Below are positions 8,500 through 15,733 of a DNA stretch of 26,373 bases, piece after piece (positions within the stretch are counted from its first letter, which is position 1; each line of letters starts with the position of its first letter). The DNA lies in the NCBI GenBank assembly GCA_002362145.1, contig DETX01000003.1, positions 1-26,373 of the forward strand, in the 5' to 3' direction. The stretch is from Clostridiales bacterium UBA3277 (GTDB lineage Bacteria; Bacillota; Clostridia; Oscillospirales; Oscillospiraceae). The notes under the pieces were generated by a model. It searched no databases and was not told the origin of the DNA. It saw only the letters and a list, made by a program, of their open reading frames with translations. The position numbers and the translations under genes are program-made.

Positions 8500-11082
8500 T
8501 CAGCGGACTGCCACGGGAACCTTGGCGGAGAGCGTCCTGCCGCCGTAGGTAACCGCCACGGTGATGGAGGCGGTACCCGCCTTCCGGGCCGTCACGCGGC
8601 CGCAGTCATCGACGGTGGCCACCGTTTCATCGGAGCTGAGGTACACGGGGCGGTACTCCCACATACACAGATGGGTGGCATCCTCCAATGTGGCGGAGGG
8701 CTGAATCTGGCTCTGGCCGCCCACATCCAGGCAATAGGCGGAGGCAGTGGCATAGACGTTGGACAGTCCGGCGTTCCACTGGCCGGAGACGGTGAAATCG
8801 GCGGCGCAGGGAAGATTGGCGGAGCTGGTGCCCACGGCCAGGGTGTAGGGACCGTTTTCCACCACCATTTTCTTGCGCAGATTGCTCCAGAAGGTGACCT
8901 CCTTCAACGGTACATCCACGGTGACGGTCTTGGTCTCCCCGGCCTTCAGGAACACCTTGGTGAAGCCCTTCAGCTGCCGGAAGGGCTTGTTATCCCGCTG
9001 CTTGCCAACCATTTGCTTGGTGACATAGACCTGAACGATTTCGCTGCCGTCCCGGTCACCGGCGTTGGTCACATCCACGCTGACGTGAATGGTGTCGTTG
9101 GCGTCGTAGGCGGACTTGTCCAGCTTCAGGTTGTCGTAGCGGTAGGTGGTGTAGCTCAGGCCGTGGCCGAAGGGGAACAGCACGGGGCCGTCGAAGTACA
9201 TATAGGTACGGGCCTTCTTTGAGATAGAATCCTGCTTCTTGAGGGCGTAGTCGTTGACGGCAGGCAGATCCTCCAGGCTGCGGTACCAGGTGGCAGACAG
9301 CTTGGCGTTGGGGTTCACGTCGCCGAAGAGGATGTTGGCGATGGCGGTGCCCTGGGCCTGCCCCGCGAAGTGGGCGTTCACCAGGGTGTGGGCCTTGTCG
9401 ATGAACTCGCCGGTGACAGCGCCCAGGGTGGTCAGGACAACAACCGTGTTGGGATTGGCTGCAAGCAGCTGCTGAATCTTCTCGTCCTGGCCGTAGGGAA
9501 GATCCAAGGTCTCCCGGTCGTGCTCCTCGCTGGCGGTTCCGTCGTCGGTACCGGCCACCACGATGACCACGTTCGCTTCCTTCGCCGCCGCCAGGGCCCG
9601 GGCGAAGAGAACCTTGTCGTCGCCCTGGAAGTCGGGATCATTGGGAACATGGCGCTTTTCGGGGCCCGCGCCGGGTATGAGGGATGCCATCAGGGCCATG
9701 GGGTCGTCGGAGCCAGGGTTGATGTCGATCATCATATCCTCGGGGTCGAAGCCGGGCAGCGCGTCCATAATGCCGCCCTTGCCGAATTCCTTGACGGTGC
9801 ACCAGCCCTTTTCGTAGCGGACCTCCGCGCCAGTGCCGGCCAGGGCATTGCGAATGCCGTCCAGGGCCATGACGTTTACGGTGGTGTCCACAATGGGGGT
9901 CTGACCGGCGGAGTAGCCGCCCAGCTGGCGGTACAGGGCGTTGGGACCCACGACCAGCACCTTTTTGGCCTCCTTTGCTAGAGGCAGAAGGCCCTTGTCG
10001 TTTTTCAGCAGAACGATGGTGTCGTTTGCCATGGAAACGCTCAGGGCGGCGTTTTCCTGACTGTCGATGGACTCAGCCCCGATCCGGTTGAAGGGAACCT
10101 TGTCCTCCCCGTCAAACAATCCCAGCCGGAACCGAGAGGTCAGCGCCCGGATAATCGCCCGGTCGATGACGCCCTCGTCAATCAGCCCCTGCTTCACAGC
10201 GTTCAGCAGCGCCTTCTTGTGCTCCGGTCCGCAGCTGACATCGGTGCCCGCCGTCAGGGACATGGCGGAGGCCTCCTCCAGGCTCTTGGCATAGTAGTGG
10301 GCCATATCGGACATGGCGCCGAACATAGGGTTGCGGTAGCAGTCAGCCACGGCGCCGCAGTCGGAAACGACGAAGCCGTCAAATCCCCACTCCTCCCGCA
10401 GGAAGGTGGTCAGCAGCTGATCGTTGACGGAGGCGGGAACGCCGTTAATCCGGTTGTAGGAGGTCATAATGGACTGGGCCTTGCCCTCCCGGATGGCGTA
10501 CTCGAAAACCCGGGCGTAGTATTCCCGGAGGGTCGCCTCATCCACATTGGAAGAACCGGTATGGCGGTTGTTCTCGCTGGAGTTGAGGGCGTAGTGCTTG
10601 GGGGTGGAGACAACCTTAATGTACTTGTCATCGCCGCCCTGCATGCCCTGGATGTAGCTGGCGGCCATTTTGCCGCCCAGGAAGGGATCTTCGCCGAAGT
10701 TCTCGTCGCTGCGGCCATTGCGGGGGTCCCGGGCCATGTTGATGGTGGGGCACCACATATGCAGCTCCACATCATGGAGATTGTGGTGGGCGCGGCACTC
10801 GTCGGAAATGGTTTTGGTGACCTGCTTGATCTTTTCCCGGTCCCAGCTCTGGCTCATGGCCAGGCAGACAGGAAAGCTGGTAACATCCATCGGCTTGACC
10901 TCGAAGGGGCCAAAGAAGCCATGGGACGCCTCGCTCCAGTAATCGTAGCGGGGCAGCCCCAGACGGGGAATTGCGCCGGCGTTGTTTCCGACCTGAGTAA
11001 TCTTCTCTTCCAGCGTCATCTTGGATACAAGATCCGCGGCCCGCTCTTCAAAAGAACGATTCTCATCCTTATAGAAATCCAT
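8500..11082 (-). CDS. Glycoside hydrolase family 3, probable beta-xylosidase/alpha-L-arabinofuranosidase with C-terminal Ig-like (BIG2) domain
   Basis: A retaining exo-glycosidase of 860 residues, probably releasing xylose or arabinose from oligosaccharides in the cytoplasm. The first barrel domain carries CPTINMARDPRNGRSDENFGEDP (about 115-137) and KHYALNSSENNRHTG; the nucleophile is D241 in VVSDCGAV. The second domain (about 360-580) and a fibronectin-III-like domain (about 625-740, GDRDGSEIVQVYV) follow. The last 80 residues resemble a BIG2 domain (SSDETVATVDDCGRVTARKAGTASITV). There is no signal peptide. The ATG at 11082 was chosen because AAGGAGG stands about 12 nt upstream; an ATG 11 codons earlier precedes that ribosome site. 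It is the first gene of the left operon, about 85 nt from the predicted transcription start. The family also contains beta-glucosidases, so the exact sugar is open. Confidence 0.92.
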   Translation of the reverse strand: MDFYKDENRSFEERAADLVSKMTLEEKITQVGNNAGAIPRLGLPRYDYWSEASHGFFGPFEVKPMDVTSFPVCLAMSQSWDREKIKQVTKTISDECRAHHNLHDVELHMWCPTINMARDPRNGRSDENFGEDPFLGGKMAASYIQGMQGGDDKYIKVVSTPKHYALNSSENNRHTGSSNVDEATLREYYARVFEYAIREGKAQSIMTSYNRINGVPASVNDQLLTTFLREEWGFDGFVVSDCGAVADCYRNPMFGAMSDMAHYYAKSLEEASAMSLTAGTDVSCGPEHKKALLNAVKQGLIDEGVIDRAIIRALTSRFRLGLFDGEDKVPFNRIGAESIDSQENAALSVSMANDTIVLLKNDKGLLPLAKEAKKVLVVGPNALYRQLGGYSAGQTPIVDTTVNVMALDGIRNALAGTGAEVRYEKGWCTVKEFGKGGIMDALPGFDPEDMMIDINPGSDDPMALMASLIPGAGPEKRHVPNDPDFQGDDKVLFARALAAAKEANVVIVVAGTDDGTASEEHDRETLDLPYGQDEKIQQLLAANPNTVVVLTTLGAVTGEFIDKAHTLVNAHFAGQAQGTAIANILFGDVNPNAKLSATWYRSLEDLPAVNDYALKKQDSISKKARTYMYFDGPVLFPFGHGLSYTTYRYDNLKLDKSAYDANDTIHVSVDVTNAGDRDGSEIVQVYVTKQMVGKQRDNKPFRQLKGFTKVFLKAGETKTVTVDVPLKEVTFWSNLRKKMVVENGPYTLAVGTSSANLPCAADFTVSGQWNAGLSNVYATASAYCLDVGGQSQIQPSATLEDATHLCMWEYRPVYLSSDETVATVDDCGRVTARKAGTASITVAVTYGGRTLSAKVPVAVR

Positions 11083-11148
11083 GTAAAAATTCCGCCTCCT
11101 TATTGATTGATGCAATGTGTTGTCTGGCAGATGTGCAGATTCAAAATA

Positions 11149-11160
11149 GCGTGAACGTGC
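11149..11160 (-). promoter_or_regulatory. Operator-like motif site F (GCACGTTCACGC)
   Basis: Read on the minus strand this 12-mer contains CACG twice at a 6-nt period and matches the core CACGCACACGC of sites A and D in 9 of 11 positions. It lies about 7-18 nt downstream of the predicted start of the left operon, nearly the same place as site D in front of the GH120 gene, and is followed by TATTTTG as is site A. A repressor operator is inferred. Confidence 0.5.
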
Positions 11161-11173
11161 ACTCTTCCTGCTT

Positions 11174-11202
11174 AATATAACAGGCCATGTTTAATTAGTC
11201 AA
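11174..11202 (-). promoter_or_regulatory. Promoter of the left seven-gene operon
   Basis: On the minus strand the -35 hexamer TTGACT (11202-11197) is separated by exactly 17 nt from the -10 hexamer TATATT (11179-11174). This is a strong sigma-A-type promoter, with transcription expected to begin near 11167 and a leader of about 85 nt before the GH3 start. Confidence 0.8.
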
Positions 11203-11318
11203 CTGAACTTTGAAATAATCATGAAAAATTGAGCATTGTATCTAAATTCTGCAAAAATATTTTGGTAGGAAAATCAAATTCTATATAACGCGGGGCAGAT
11301 TTGTCCGGTCCTGGCATG

Positions 11319-11339
11319 AAAAAAGCCGTTTGAAACGGC
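11319..11339 (-). terminator. Minus-strand intrinsic terminator with no upstream gene
   Basis: On the minus strand GCCGTTT-C-AAACGGC is followed directly by six T residues (plus-strand A at 11319-11324). The stem is a perfect 7 bp. A second small stem, CAGAC/GTCTG (11340-11344 with 11351-11355), abuts it upstream. The left-operon promoter lies beyond the terminator, so it must act on a separate transcript entering from about 11360-11700. Confidence 0.7.
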
Positions 11340-11564
11340 CAGACTCCCGGGTCTGCGCTTCCGTGGCCCAACAGGCGAGGGCCCTGGGGGAATCCTCTCC
11401 GTCATGCTTTTGGAGGGATGGATTGCTTAAAAACCGCTTTAAATTGGAATAAGCCTGATATTATCGCGCTTTTCTGCCCGGCGGCTCCGTCCGGCGGGAG
11501 GCAGATTATGGGGCCCTCCGGCTTCTTTTTGGAAAATTGTCCCATGAAAATATCACATGACAGT

Positions 11565-11578
11565 ACACGCACACGCAT
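11565..11578 (+). promoter_or_regulatory. Operator-like motif site A (ACACGCACACGCAT)
   Basis: This 14-mer is identical to site D at 22709-22722. It lies about 150 bp upstream of the importer promoter and about 30 bp from the related site B. It may be an auxiliary operator for repressor looping, but no factor can be assigned from sequence. Confidence 0.5.
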
Positions 11579-11596
11579 ATTTTGCACGGATTTTAC

Positions 11597-11610
11597 ACAC
11601 GCACACTCTT
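11597..11610 (+). promoter_or_regulatory. Operator-like motif site B (ACACGCACACTCTT)
   Basis: It matches site A in 11 of 14 positions, including all of the first ten, and begins 32 bp after it, roughly three helical turns, so both could lie on the same DNA face. Confidence 0.35.
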
Positions 11611-11712
11611 TGACCCCCAGGAAAACGGGAAGGTCAATCGACATATCGCATAACTTTCCAACATTAAAATCGTAACTAATTCACAAATTCGTTCTTTTCA
11701 CCAAGATGTCCC

Positions 11713-11742
11713 TTGACAAAAATACAAATACTGTGCTACTTT
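11713..11742 (+). promoter_or_regulatory. Promoter of the ABC importer operon
   Basis: A consensus -35 TTGACA (11713-11718) is followed after 18 nt by a weaker -10 TACTTT (11737-11742). Transcription would start near 11750, giving a leader of about 110 nt that contains a hairpin and motif site C. Confidence 0.6.
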
Positions 11743-11755
11743 AAACAGGCAATAT

Positions 11756-11780
11756 AGAACCGCTTTGGACGTGCGGTTCT
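11756..11780 (+). promoter_or_regulatory. 5' leader hairpin of the importer operon
   Basis: AGAACCGC (11756-11763) and GCGGTTCT (11773-11780) form a perfect 8-bp inverted repeat with a 9-nt loop, starting within about 10 nt of the predicted transcription start. No T-run follows. It may protect the 5' end of a highly expressed mRNA, or be a DNA operator, since motif site C abuts it. Confidence 0.6.
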
Positions 11781-11784
11781 GTGT

Positions 11785-11798
11785 GTACGCAAACGCAT
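11785..11798 (+). promoter_or_regulatory. Operator-like motif site C (GTACGCAAACGCAT)
   Basis: It matches the 14-mer of sites A and D in 11 of 14 positions, keeping both ACGC cores at 6-nt spacing. It lies about 35 nt downstream of the predicted importer promoter start, so binding there could act as a roadblock. An imperfect inverted pair, CGCATG (11794-11799) and CAAGCG (11803-11808), extends from it. Confidence 0.45.
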
Positions 11799-11858
11799 GG
11801 TTCAAGCGACTTTTGTGTCGATTGGCCTCGTATACAGCGAGGAGGCGAAAAAAGAAAA

Positions 11859-13367
11859 ATGGATAATGAGCTTTTGCTCTCTGCACGCGGTGTTAACAAA
11901 TCCTTTGGTTCCACGCGAGCCCTGATCGATGTCGATATTGACATCCGCCGGGGCGAAATCCGTGGCCTGATCGGTGAGAATGGCTCCGGTAAATCTACCT
12001 TTTCTTCGATCGTGGCAGGTGCCCAGAAGGAGGACAGCGGCAGCTTCGTTCTCAAAGGAGAAGAATACCATCCCAAGAGCATGGTTGACGCCCAGCACCA
12101 CGGGGTCAGCATGATCATCCAGGAGATGGGAACCATCGGCGGAATTACGGTGGCGTCCAACATCTTCGCCGGACGGCTTGAGGAATTCCAGAAGTTTGGC
12201 TTGCTGAACTGGAAGGCAATCAACGAAGCGGCGGACAAGGTCCTGGTGGACATCGGCGCTCCTGAAATCAAGAGCACCATGCTCATCGATCAGCTCAACT
12301 TCGAGGACCGCAAGATTGTGGAAATTGCCCGTGCCGTTTCCACGGACCCGGATCTGCTGATCATCGACGAGACCACCACGGCGCTTGCCACCAAGGGCCG
12401 CCGCCTGATCTACAACCTGATCAATCGGATGCACGAGCGGGACAAGGCGGTTTTGTTCATCAGCCACGACCTGGATGAGCTGATGGAGGTGTGCAACACC
12501 ATCACGGTGCTTCGCGACGGCGTCATCATTGATACGCTGGACCGCAGCAATATGTCCATCGAACTGATGCGCAAGCTGATGGTCGGCCGCGAGCTGGTGG
12601 GCAGCTACTACCGTCCCGACTTCGACGGCACCTGCAGCGACGAGATCGTTCTGGAAGCGAAGCAGATTTCCCTGCGTCCCAACTTTATGAACGTGGACCT
12701 GGTTCTGCACAAGGGCGAGATCCTGGGCCTGGGCGGTCTGTCTGACTGCGGCATGCACGAGATCGGCAAGGTCCTCTACGGCATCGAAAAGCCGCTGACC
12801 GGTGAGGTTCGGCTGACCAAGGGCAATGTGAAAATCACCGACTCCGTCATGGCGGTGGAGCACAACATGGCCTATGTTTCCAAAGACCGCGACAAGGAAT
12901 CCGTTATTCTGAACGCGTCCATTCAGAGTAACGTCGTTCTTCCTTCCCTGCGGTCCATCAAGAAGAAGGTCACCGGATTCATTTCTCCCAAGCGGGAAAA
13001 GACCCTTTCTGACAAGCAGATTGAGGTTATGTCCATCAAGTGCCGCAACGGCAAGCAGCTGGTGAAAGAGCTGTCCGGCGGCAACAAGCAGAAGGTCGTG
13101 TTCTCCAAGTGGCTGGGAACGGATTCCGACATTCTGATTCTGGACTGCCCCACCCGCGGCATCGACGTGGGCGTTAAGGCGGATATGTACAAGCTGATGA
13201 TGGATCTGAAAAAACAAGGCAAGTCCATCATCATGATCTCCGAAGAGCTGCTGGAGCTGATCGGCATGTCCGACCGCATCATGCTCTTCAAGGATGGCAA
13301 GTTCTCCAAGGAATTCATGCGCAGTGAGTCCCTGTCCGAGAAGGACGTCATCGAGTATATTATTTAA
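11859..13367 (+). CDS. Sugar ABC transporter ATP-binding protein (RbsA/MglA-like, CUT2)
   Basis: A 502-residue double ATPase on the cytoplasmic face that energises sugar uptake with the two permeases encoded downstream. The N-terminal half has Walker A GENGSGKST (39-47) and Walker B LLIIDETTTAL, but its signature segment is degenerate (QLNFEDRKIVEIARA in place of LSxGQ). The C-terminal half has lost the Walker A lysine (LGLGGLSDCGMHE) yet keeps a canonical LSGGNKQKVVFSKW signature and ILILDCPTRGIDVG. One composite site is therefore probably active and one degenerate, a known tendency of this family taken further here. ATG 11859 was chosen because GAGGAGG stands upstream, although 13 nt away; the 26-codon extension to 11781 has no ribosome site and would run through motif site C. 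Confidence 0.95.
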   Translation: MDNELLLSARGVNKSFGSTRALIDVDIDIRRGEIRGLIGENGSGKSTFSSIVAGAQKEDSGSFVLKGEEYHPKSMVDAQHHGVSMIIQEMGTIGGITVASNIFAGRLEEFQKFGLLNWKAINEAADKVLVDIGAPEIKSTMLIDQLNFEDRKIVEIARAVSTDPDLLIIDETTTALATKGRRLIYNLINRMHERDKAVLFISHDLDELMEVCNTITVLRDGVIIDTLDRSNMSIELMRKLMVGRELVGSYYRPDFDGTCSDEIVLEAKQISLRPNFMNVDLVLHKGEILGLGGLSDCGMHEIGKVLYGIEKPLTGEVRLTKGNVKITDSVMAVEHNMAYVSKDRDKESVILNASIQSNVVLPSLRSIKKKVTGFISPKREKTLSDKQIEVMSIKCRNGKQLVKELSGGNKQKVVFSKWLGTDSDILILDCPTRGIDVGVKADMYKLMMDLKKQGKSIIMISEELLELIGMSDRIMLFKDGKFSKEFMRSESLSEKDVIEYII

Positions 13368-13382
13368 GGAGGGCGGTTATCT

Positions 13383-14384
13383 ATGGCAGATATTGCTTCC
13401 GTTCGCGGAAATGAAAAGAACCAGGAGATCCAGAAGGCTCTGGATCAGAAGGCCGCCCGCAAGAACCTGATCAACAACGTCATCCCCTATCTGGGTCTGG
13501 TTTTCATTGTGGTGTTCTTCACCATTGTTACCGGCGGCAAATTTATTGGAGCGGATAACCTGGGCAACCTGATCAATCAGGGCTTCGTCCTTTCGCTGAT
13601 TGCCATTGGCTCCGCCTTTGTGTACGCCCATGGCGGCATGGACTTCTCCGTCGGCGCCGTTTCCGGCGTGGCTCAGCTGGTTCTGGGCCTGACGGTGGCA
13701 GGGGGCTGGCCGCTGCCGCTGTGCCTGCTGCTGACCATCCTGGTCTGCGTGGCCGGCGCCAGCTGCACCGCGGGCATCACCCTGGTGCTGGGCGTTCCCG
13801 TATTCGTCGGCTCCATGTGCGTCCGTACCTCGTTTACCGGCATTCTGAAAACCTTCACCGAGAAAAATGAAATCGCGGTTCTGTACCAGGACTACGAGTT
13901 CATGAACAGCTCCGTTTTGAAGGCGATCATTTTGATCGTGATCATCGCCGTGGCCTACTACCTGTTCAACTACACCGCCATCGGCAAGTACAACAAGGCC
14001 ATTGGCGGCAATGCCCGCACCTCCCAGCAGGCCGGCGTCAGCCGCAAGAAGTTTGTCTACATCGCCTACCTGTTGATGGGACTGTGCGTGAGCCTGGCCT
14101 CCATCTTCGCCTTCTTCCGCACCTGCAAGGTCAGCGCCTACTCCGGCAACGGCTATGAGTTCAACGTCATGATGGCCATTGTCCTGGGCGGATTCCCCAT
14201 GGCCGGCGGCGACCGGGCGAAGATCTCCTCCGCCATCATCGGCGCCCTGACGGTCACGGCCCTGACCAACGGCCTGGGCATGTGGGGCCTGGACACCACC
14301 CTGATTTCCGGTGTCAAGGGCGTTTTGTTCGTGATTATCGTGGCGCTGTCCTACGACCGCAGCGCGGGCAAGCTGGTCAGCTGA
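13383..14384 (+). CDS. Sugar ABC transporter permease 1 (RbsC-like)
   Basis: A 333-residue integral membrane protein of the ribose/galactose permease family (BPD_transp_2). After a charged cytoplasmic N-terminus (1-30) come about eight to ten hydrophobic segments, with the family hallmark GGMDFSVGAVSGVAQLV near 90 and the cytoplasmic loop GKYNKAIGGNARTSQQAGVSRKKFVYIAYLLMG near 205-235 that contacts the ATPase. The region MAIVLGGFPMAGGDRAKISSAIIGAL is also typical. TAAGGAGGG overlaps the ATPase stop codon and the start is 15 nt after it, so the genes are translationally linked. The substrate is probably a pentose by context. Confidence 0.93.
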   Translation: MADIASVRGNEKNQEIQKALDQKAARKNLINNVIPYLGLVFIVVFFTIVTGGKFIGADNLGNLINQGFVLSLIAIGSAFVYAHGGMDFSVGAVSGVAQLVLGLTVAGGWPLPLCLLLTILVCVAGASCTAGITLVLGVPVFVGSMCVRTSFTGILKTFTEKNEIAVLYQDYEFMNSSVLKAIILIVIIAVAYYLFNYTAIGKYNKAIGGNARTSQQAGVSRKKFVYIAYLLMGLCVSLASIFAFFRTCKVSAYSGNGYEFNVMMAIVLGGFPMAGGDRAKISSAIIGALTVTALTNGLGMWGLDTTLISGVKGVLFVIIVALSYDRSAGKLVS

Positions 14385-14407
14385 TAAGCTGCACCCCATG
14401 TAATCCC

Positions 14408-14422
14408 TCCGGGGGAACCGGA
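14408..14422 (+). other. Small intercistronic hairpin before the binding-protein gene
   Basis: TCCGG (14408-14412) pairs with CCGGA (14418-14422) around GGGAA. It lies in the 80-bp gap upstream of the lipoprotein gene. Such stems often mark processing points that raise binding-protein mRNA above the rest of an ABC operon; that role is inferred here. Confidence 0.35.
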
Positions 14423-14464
14423 TCAGAATATTTTAAACACTATATTTGAAAGGGAGAAACTACA

Positions 14465-15679
14465 ATGAAAAAATTGATTGCTATGCTTCTGGCACTGGTT
14501 ATGGTTTTCAGCCTGGCTGCCTGCAGCGCCGGCGGTGAAGGCGGCGGCAAGGCCTCCGACGACGCGGATGTCGCCGGTGTGGGCAACTCCAACTTCGATC
14601 TGGAATCCGGCAACACCTCCAAGGTGGACAAGGCAAAGCTGACCGAGGAGAAGGGCACCTTCAAGATCGCCTTCTCCTATGGCCAGTTCACCGATAAGCT
14701 GGGCTCCCAGTTCAAGAACGCTCTGGAGTACCTGGCCGCCAACTACAACTGCGAGATGGTGTTCTTTGAGGCCGGCTCCGGCGACGAAGGCATTACCGCT
14801 CTGGAGTCCGTCCTGTCCGCCGGCGATATTGACGGCGTGATCCAGGTCGGCGGCTCTGCTGCCAACGTTGCCGCTGCCAACAAGTACAAGGTTCCCTATG
14901 TGTTTGCCTGCGGCTTCCCCTCTCAGGAAGAAGAGATCAAGGGCTGCATCGGCTATGACAACTTCCTGGGCGGCGTCATCGATGACGATGTCTGGGCCGG
15001 TGAGCACTGCATCGAGGCTCTGTACGATGCCGGCTGCCGCAACATCACCTACTCCGGCCTGACCCAGGGCTTTGTGAAGTCCCACGATGACCGCTACAAG
15101 GCCATGCACACCGTTCTGGAGCGTCACCCCGACATGAACCTGCTGGCTGAGAACTACTCCATGGGTCTGTGGGCCGACGACATCGCCACCTTCAACGCCT
15201 CCTTCAGCAACATCGAGGGCATGGGCTTCTCCGCTATGGTCGACGGCGTATACACCGCCCTGGAATCCGAAGGCATCGCCGACGGCTCCGTCAAGATCGC
15301 CGCTGTGGATATCTCCTCCATGACCGGCCAGTACTTCCAGAATGGCGTTCAGGTCTGGACCTGCGGTGGCCAGTACGCCACTGCCATGGTGGCCTGGGCC
15401 GTGCTGTACAACTACCTGATGGACGGCACCCGCATCATTCCCGATCCCGCCCAGCCCCTGATCCGTCAGTACATTGAGATCACCTCCTACGAGGAGTACG
15501 AGCAGTACGTCAAGTATGTCGAAGGCGTTCTGCCCTCCTACGACGCCGACGAGATTGCCGACATGATCCACTACCTGAACCCCGATGTCACCTACGCTGA
15601 CTACGAGACCGAAGCGCACACCTACTCACTGGCCGACATCGTCGCCCGTCACGCTTACTACTACGATCCCCAGGGCTAA
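14465..15679 (+). CDS. Sugar ABC transporter substrate-binding lipoprotein
   Basis: A 404-residue secreted lipoprotein that captures the sugar outside the membrane and delivers it to the permeases. A signal peptide (MKKLIAMLLALVMVFS) ends in the lipobox LAAC, giving lipidation at C20, followed by a Gly/Ser/Asp-rich linker to about residue 45. The rest is a type 1 periplasmic-binding fold starting TFKIAFSYGQFTDKLGSQFKNALEYLA, with GVIQVGG and IAAVDISSMTGQYFQNG segments. It is distant from RbsB/XylF and longer than ribose-binding proteins (about 300), so the ligand cannot be named. AAGGGAG precedes the ATG. Codon use is strongly biased (CTG, GGC, AAC, TCC), consistent with high expression. It lies between the two permease genes, an uncommon order. 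Confidence 0.93.
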   Translation: MKKLIAMLLALVMVFSLAACSAGGEGGGKASDDADVAGVGNSNFDLESGNTSKVDKAKLTEEKGTFKIAFSYGQFTDKLGSQFKNALEYLAANYNCEMVFFEAGSGDEGITALESVLSAGDIDGVIQVGGSAANVAAANKYKVPYVFACGFPSQEEEIKGCIGYDNFLGGVIDDDVWAGEHCIEALYDAGCRNITYSGLTQGFVKSHDDRYKAMHTVLERHPDMNLLAENYSMGLWADDIATFNASFSNIEGMGFSAMVDGVYTALESEGIADGSVKIAAVDISSMTGQYFQNGVQVWTCGGQYATAMVAWAVLYNYLMDGTRIIPDPAQPLIRQYIEITSYEEYEQYVKYVEGVLPSYDADEIADMIHYLNPDVTYADYETEAHTYSLADIVARHAYYYDPQG

Positions 15680-15733
15680 TTGTCAATCTGAAAATCGACT
15701 GACATCGGCCTCTATCAACAAGAGGTGATTTCA

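Larger units (their letters stand above)
11203..11712. other. AT-rich divergent control region without convincing genes
   Basis: This stretch between the divergent operons has no open reading frame with a credible ribosome site. It holds a minus-strand intrinsic terminator at 11319-11339 with an adjoining small stem, a GC-rich inverted segment near 11476-11506, and two copies of the operator-like motif (11565-11578 and 11597-11610). Two overlapping ORFs of 80-85 codons, one on each strand between 11402 and 11675, lack usable Shine-Dalgarno sequences and recognisable protein features. Confidence 0.6.

Noticed and set aside
11319..11420. A glycine or cobalamin riboswitch in the divergent region
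   Set aside because: Short similarities (GGAGAG, CACGGAAGCGCA, a B12-box-like GACCCGGGAGTCTGG) are present, but the segment is too short and lacks the conserved cores needed to name either class.
11402..11675. Two overlapping ORFs of 80 and 85 codons on opposite strands in the divergent region
   Set aside because: Neither has a usable ribosome site (the plus-strand ATG abuts GGAGGG with no spacing), their composition is not protein-like, and they run through a GC-rich stem and two motif sites.
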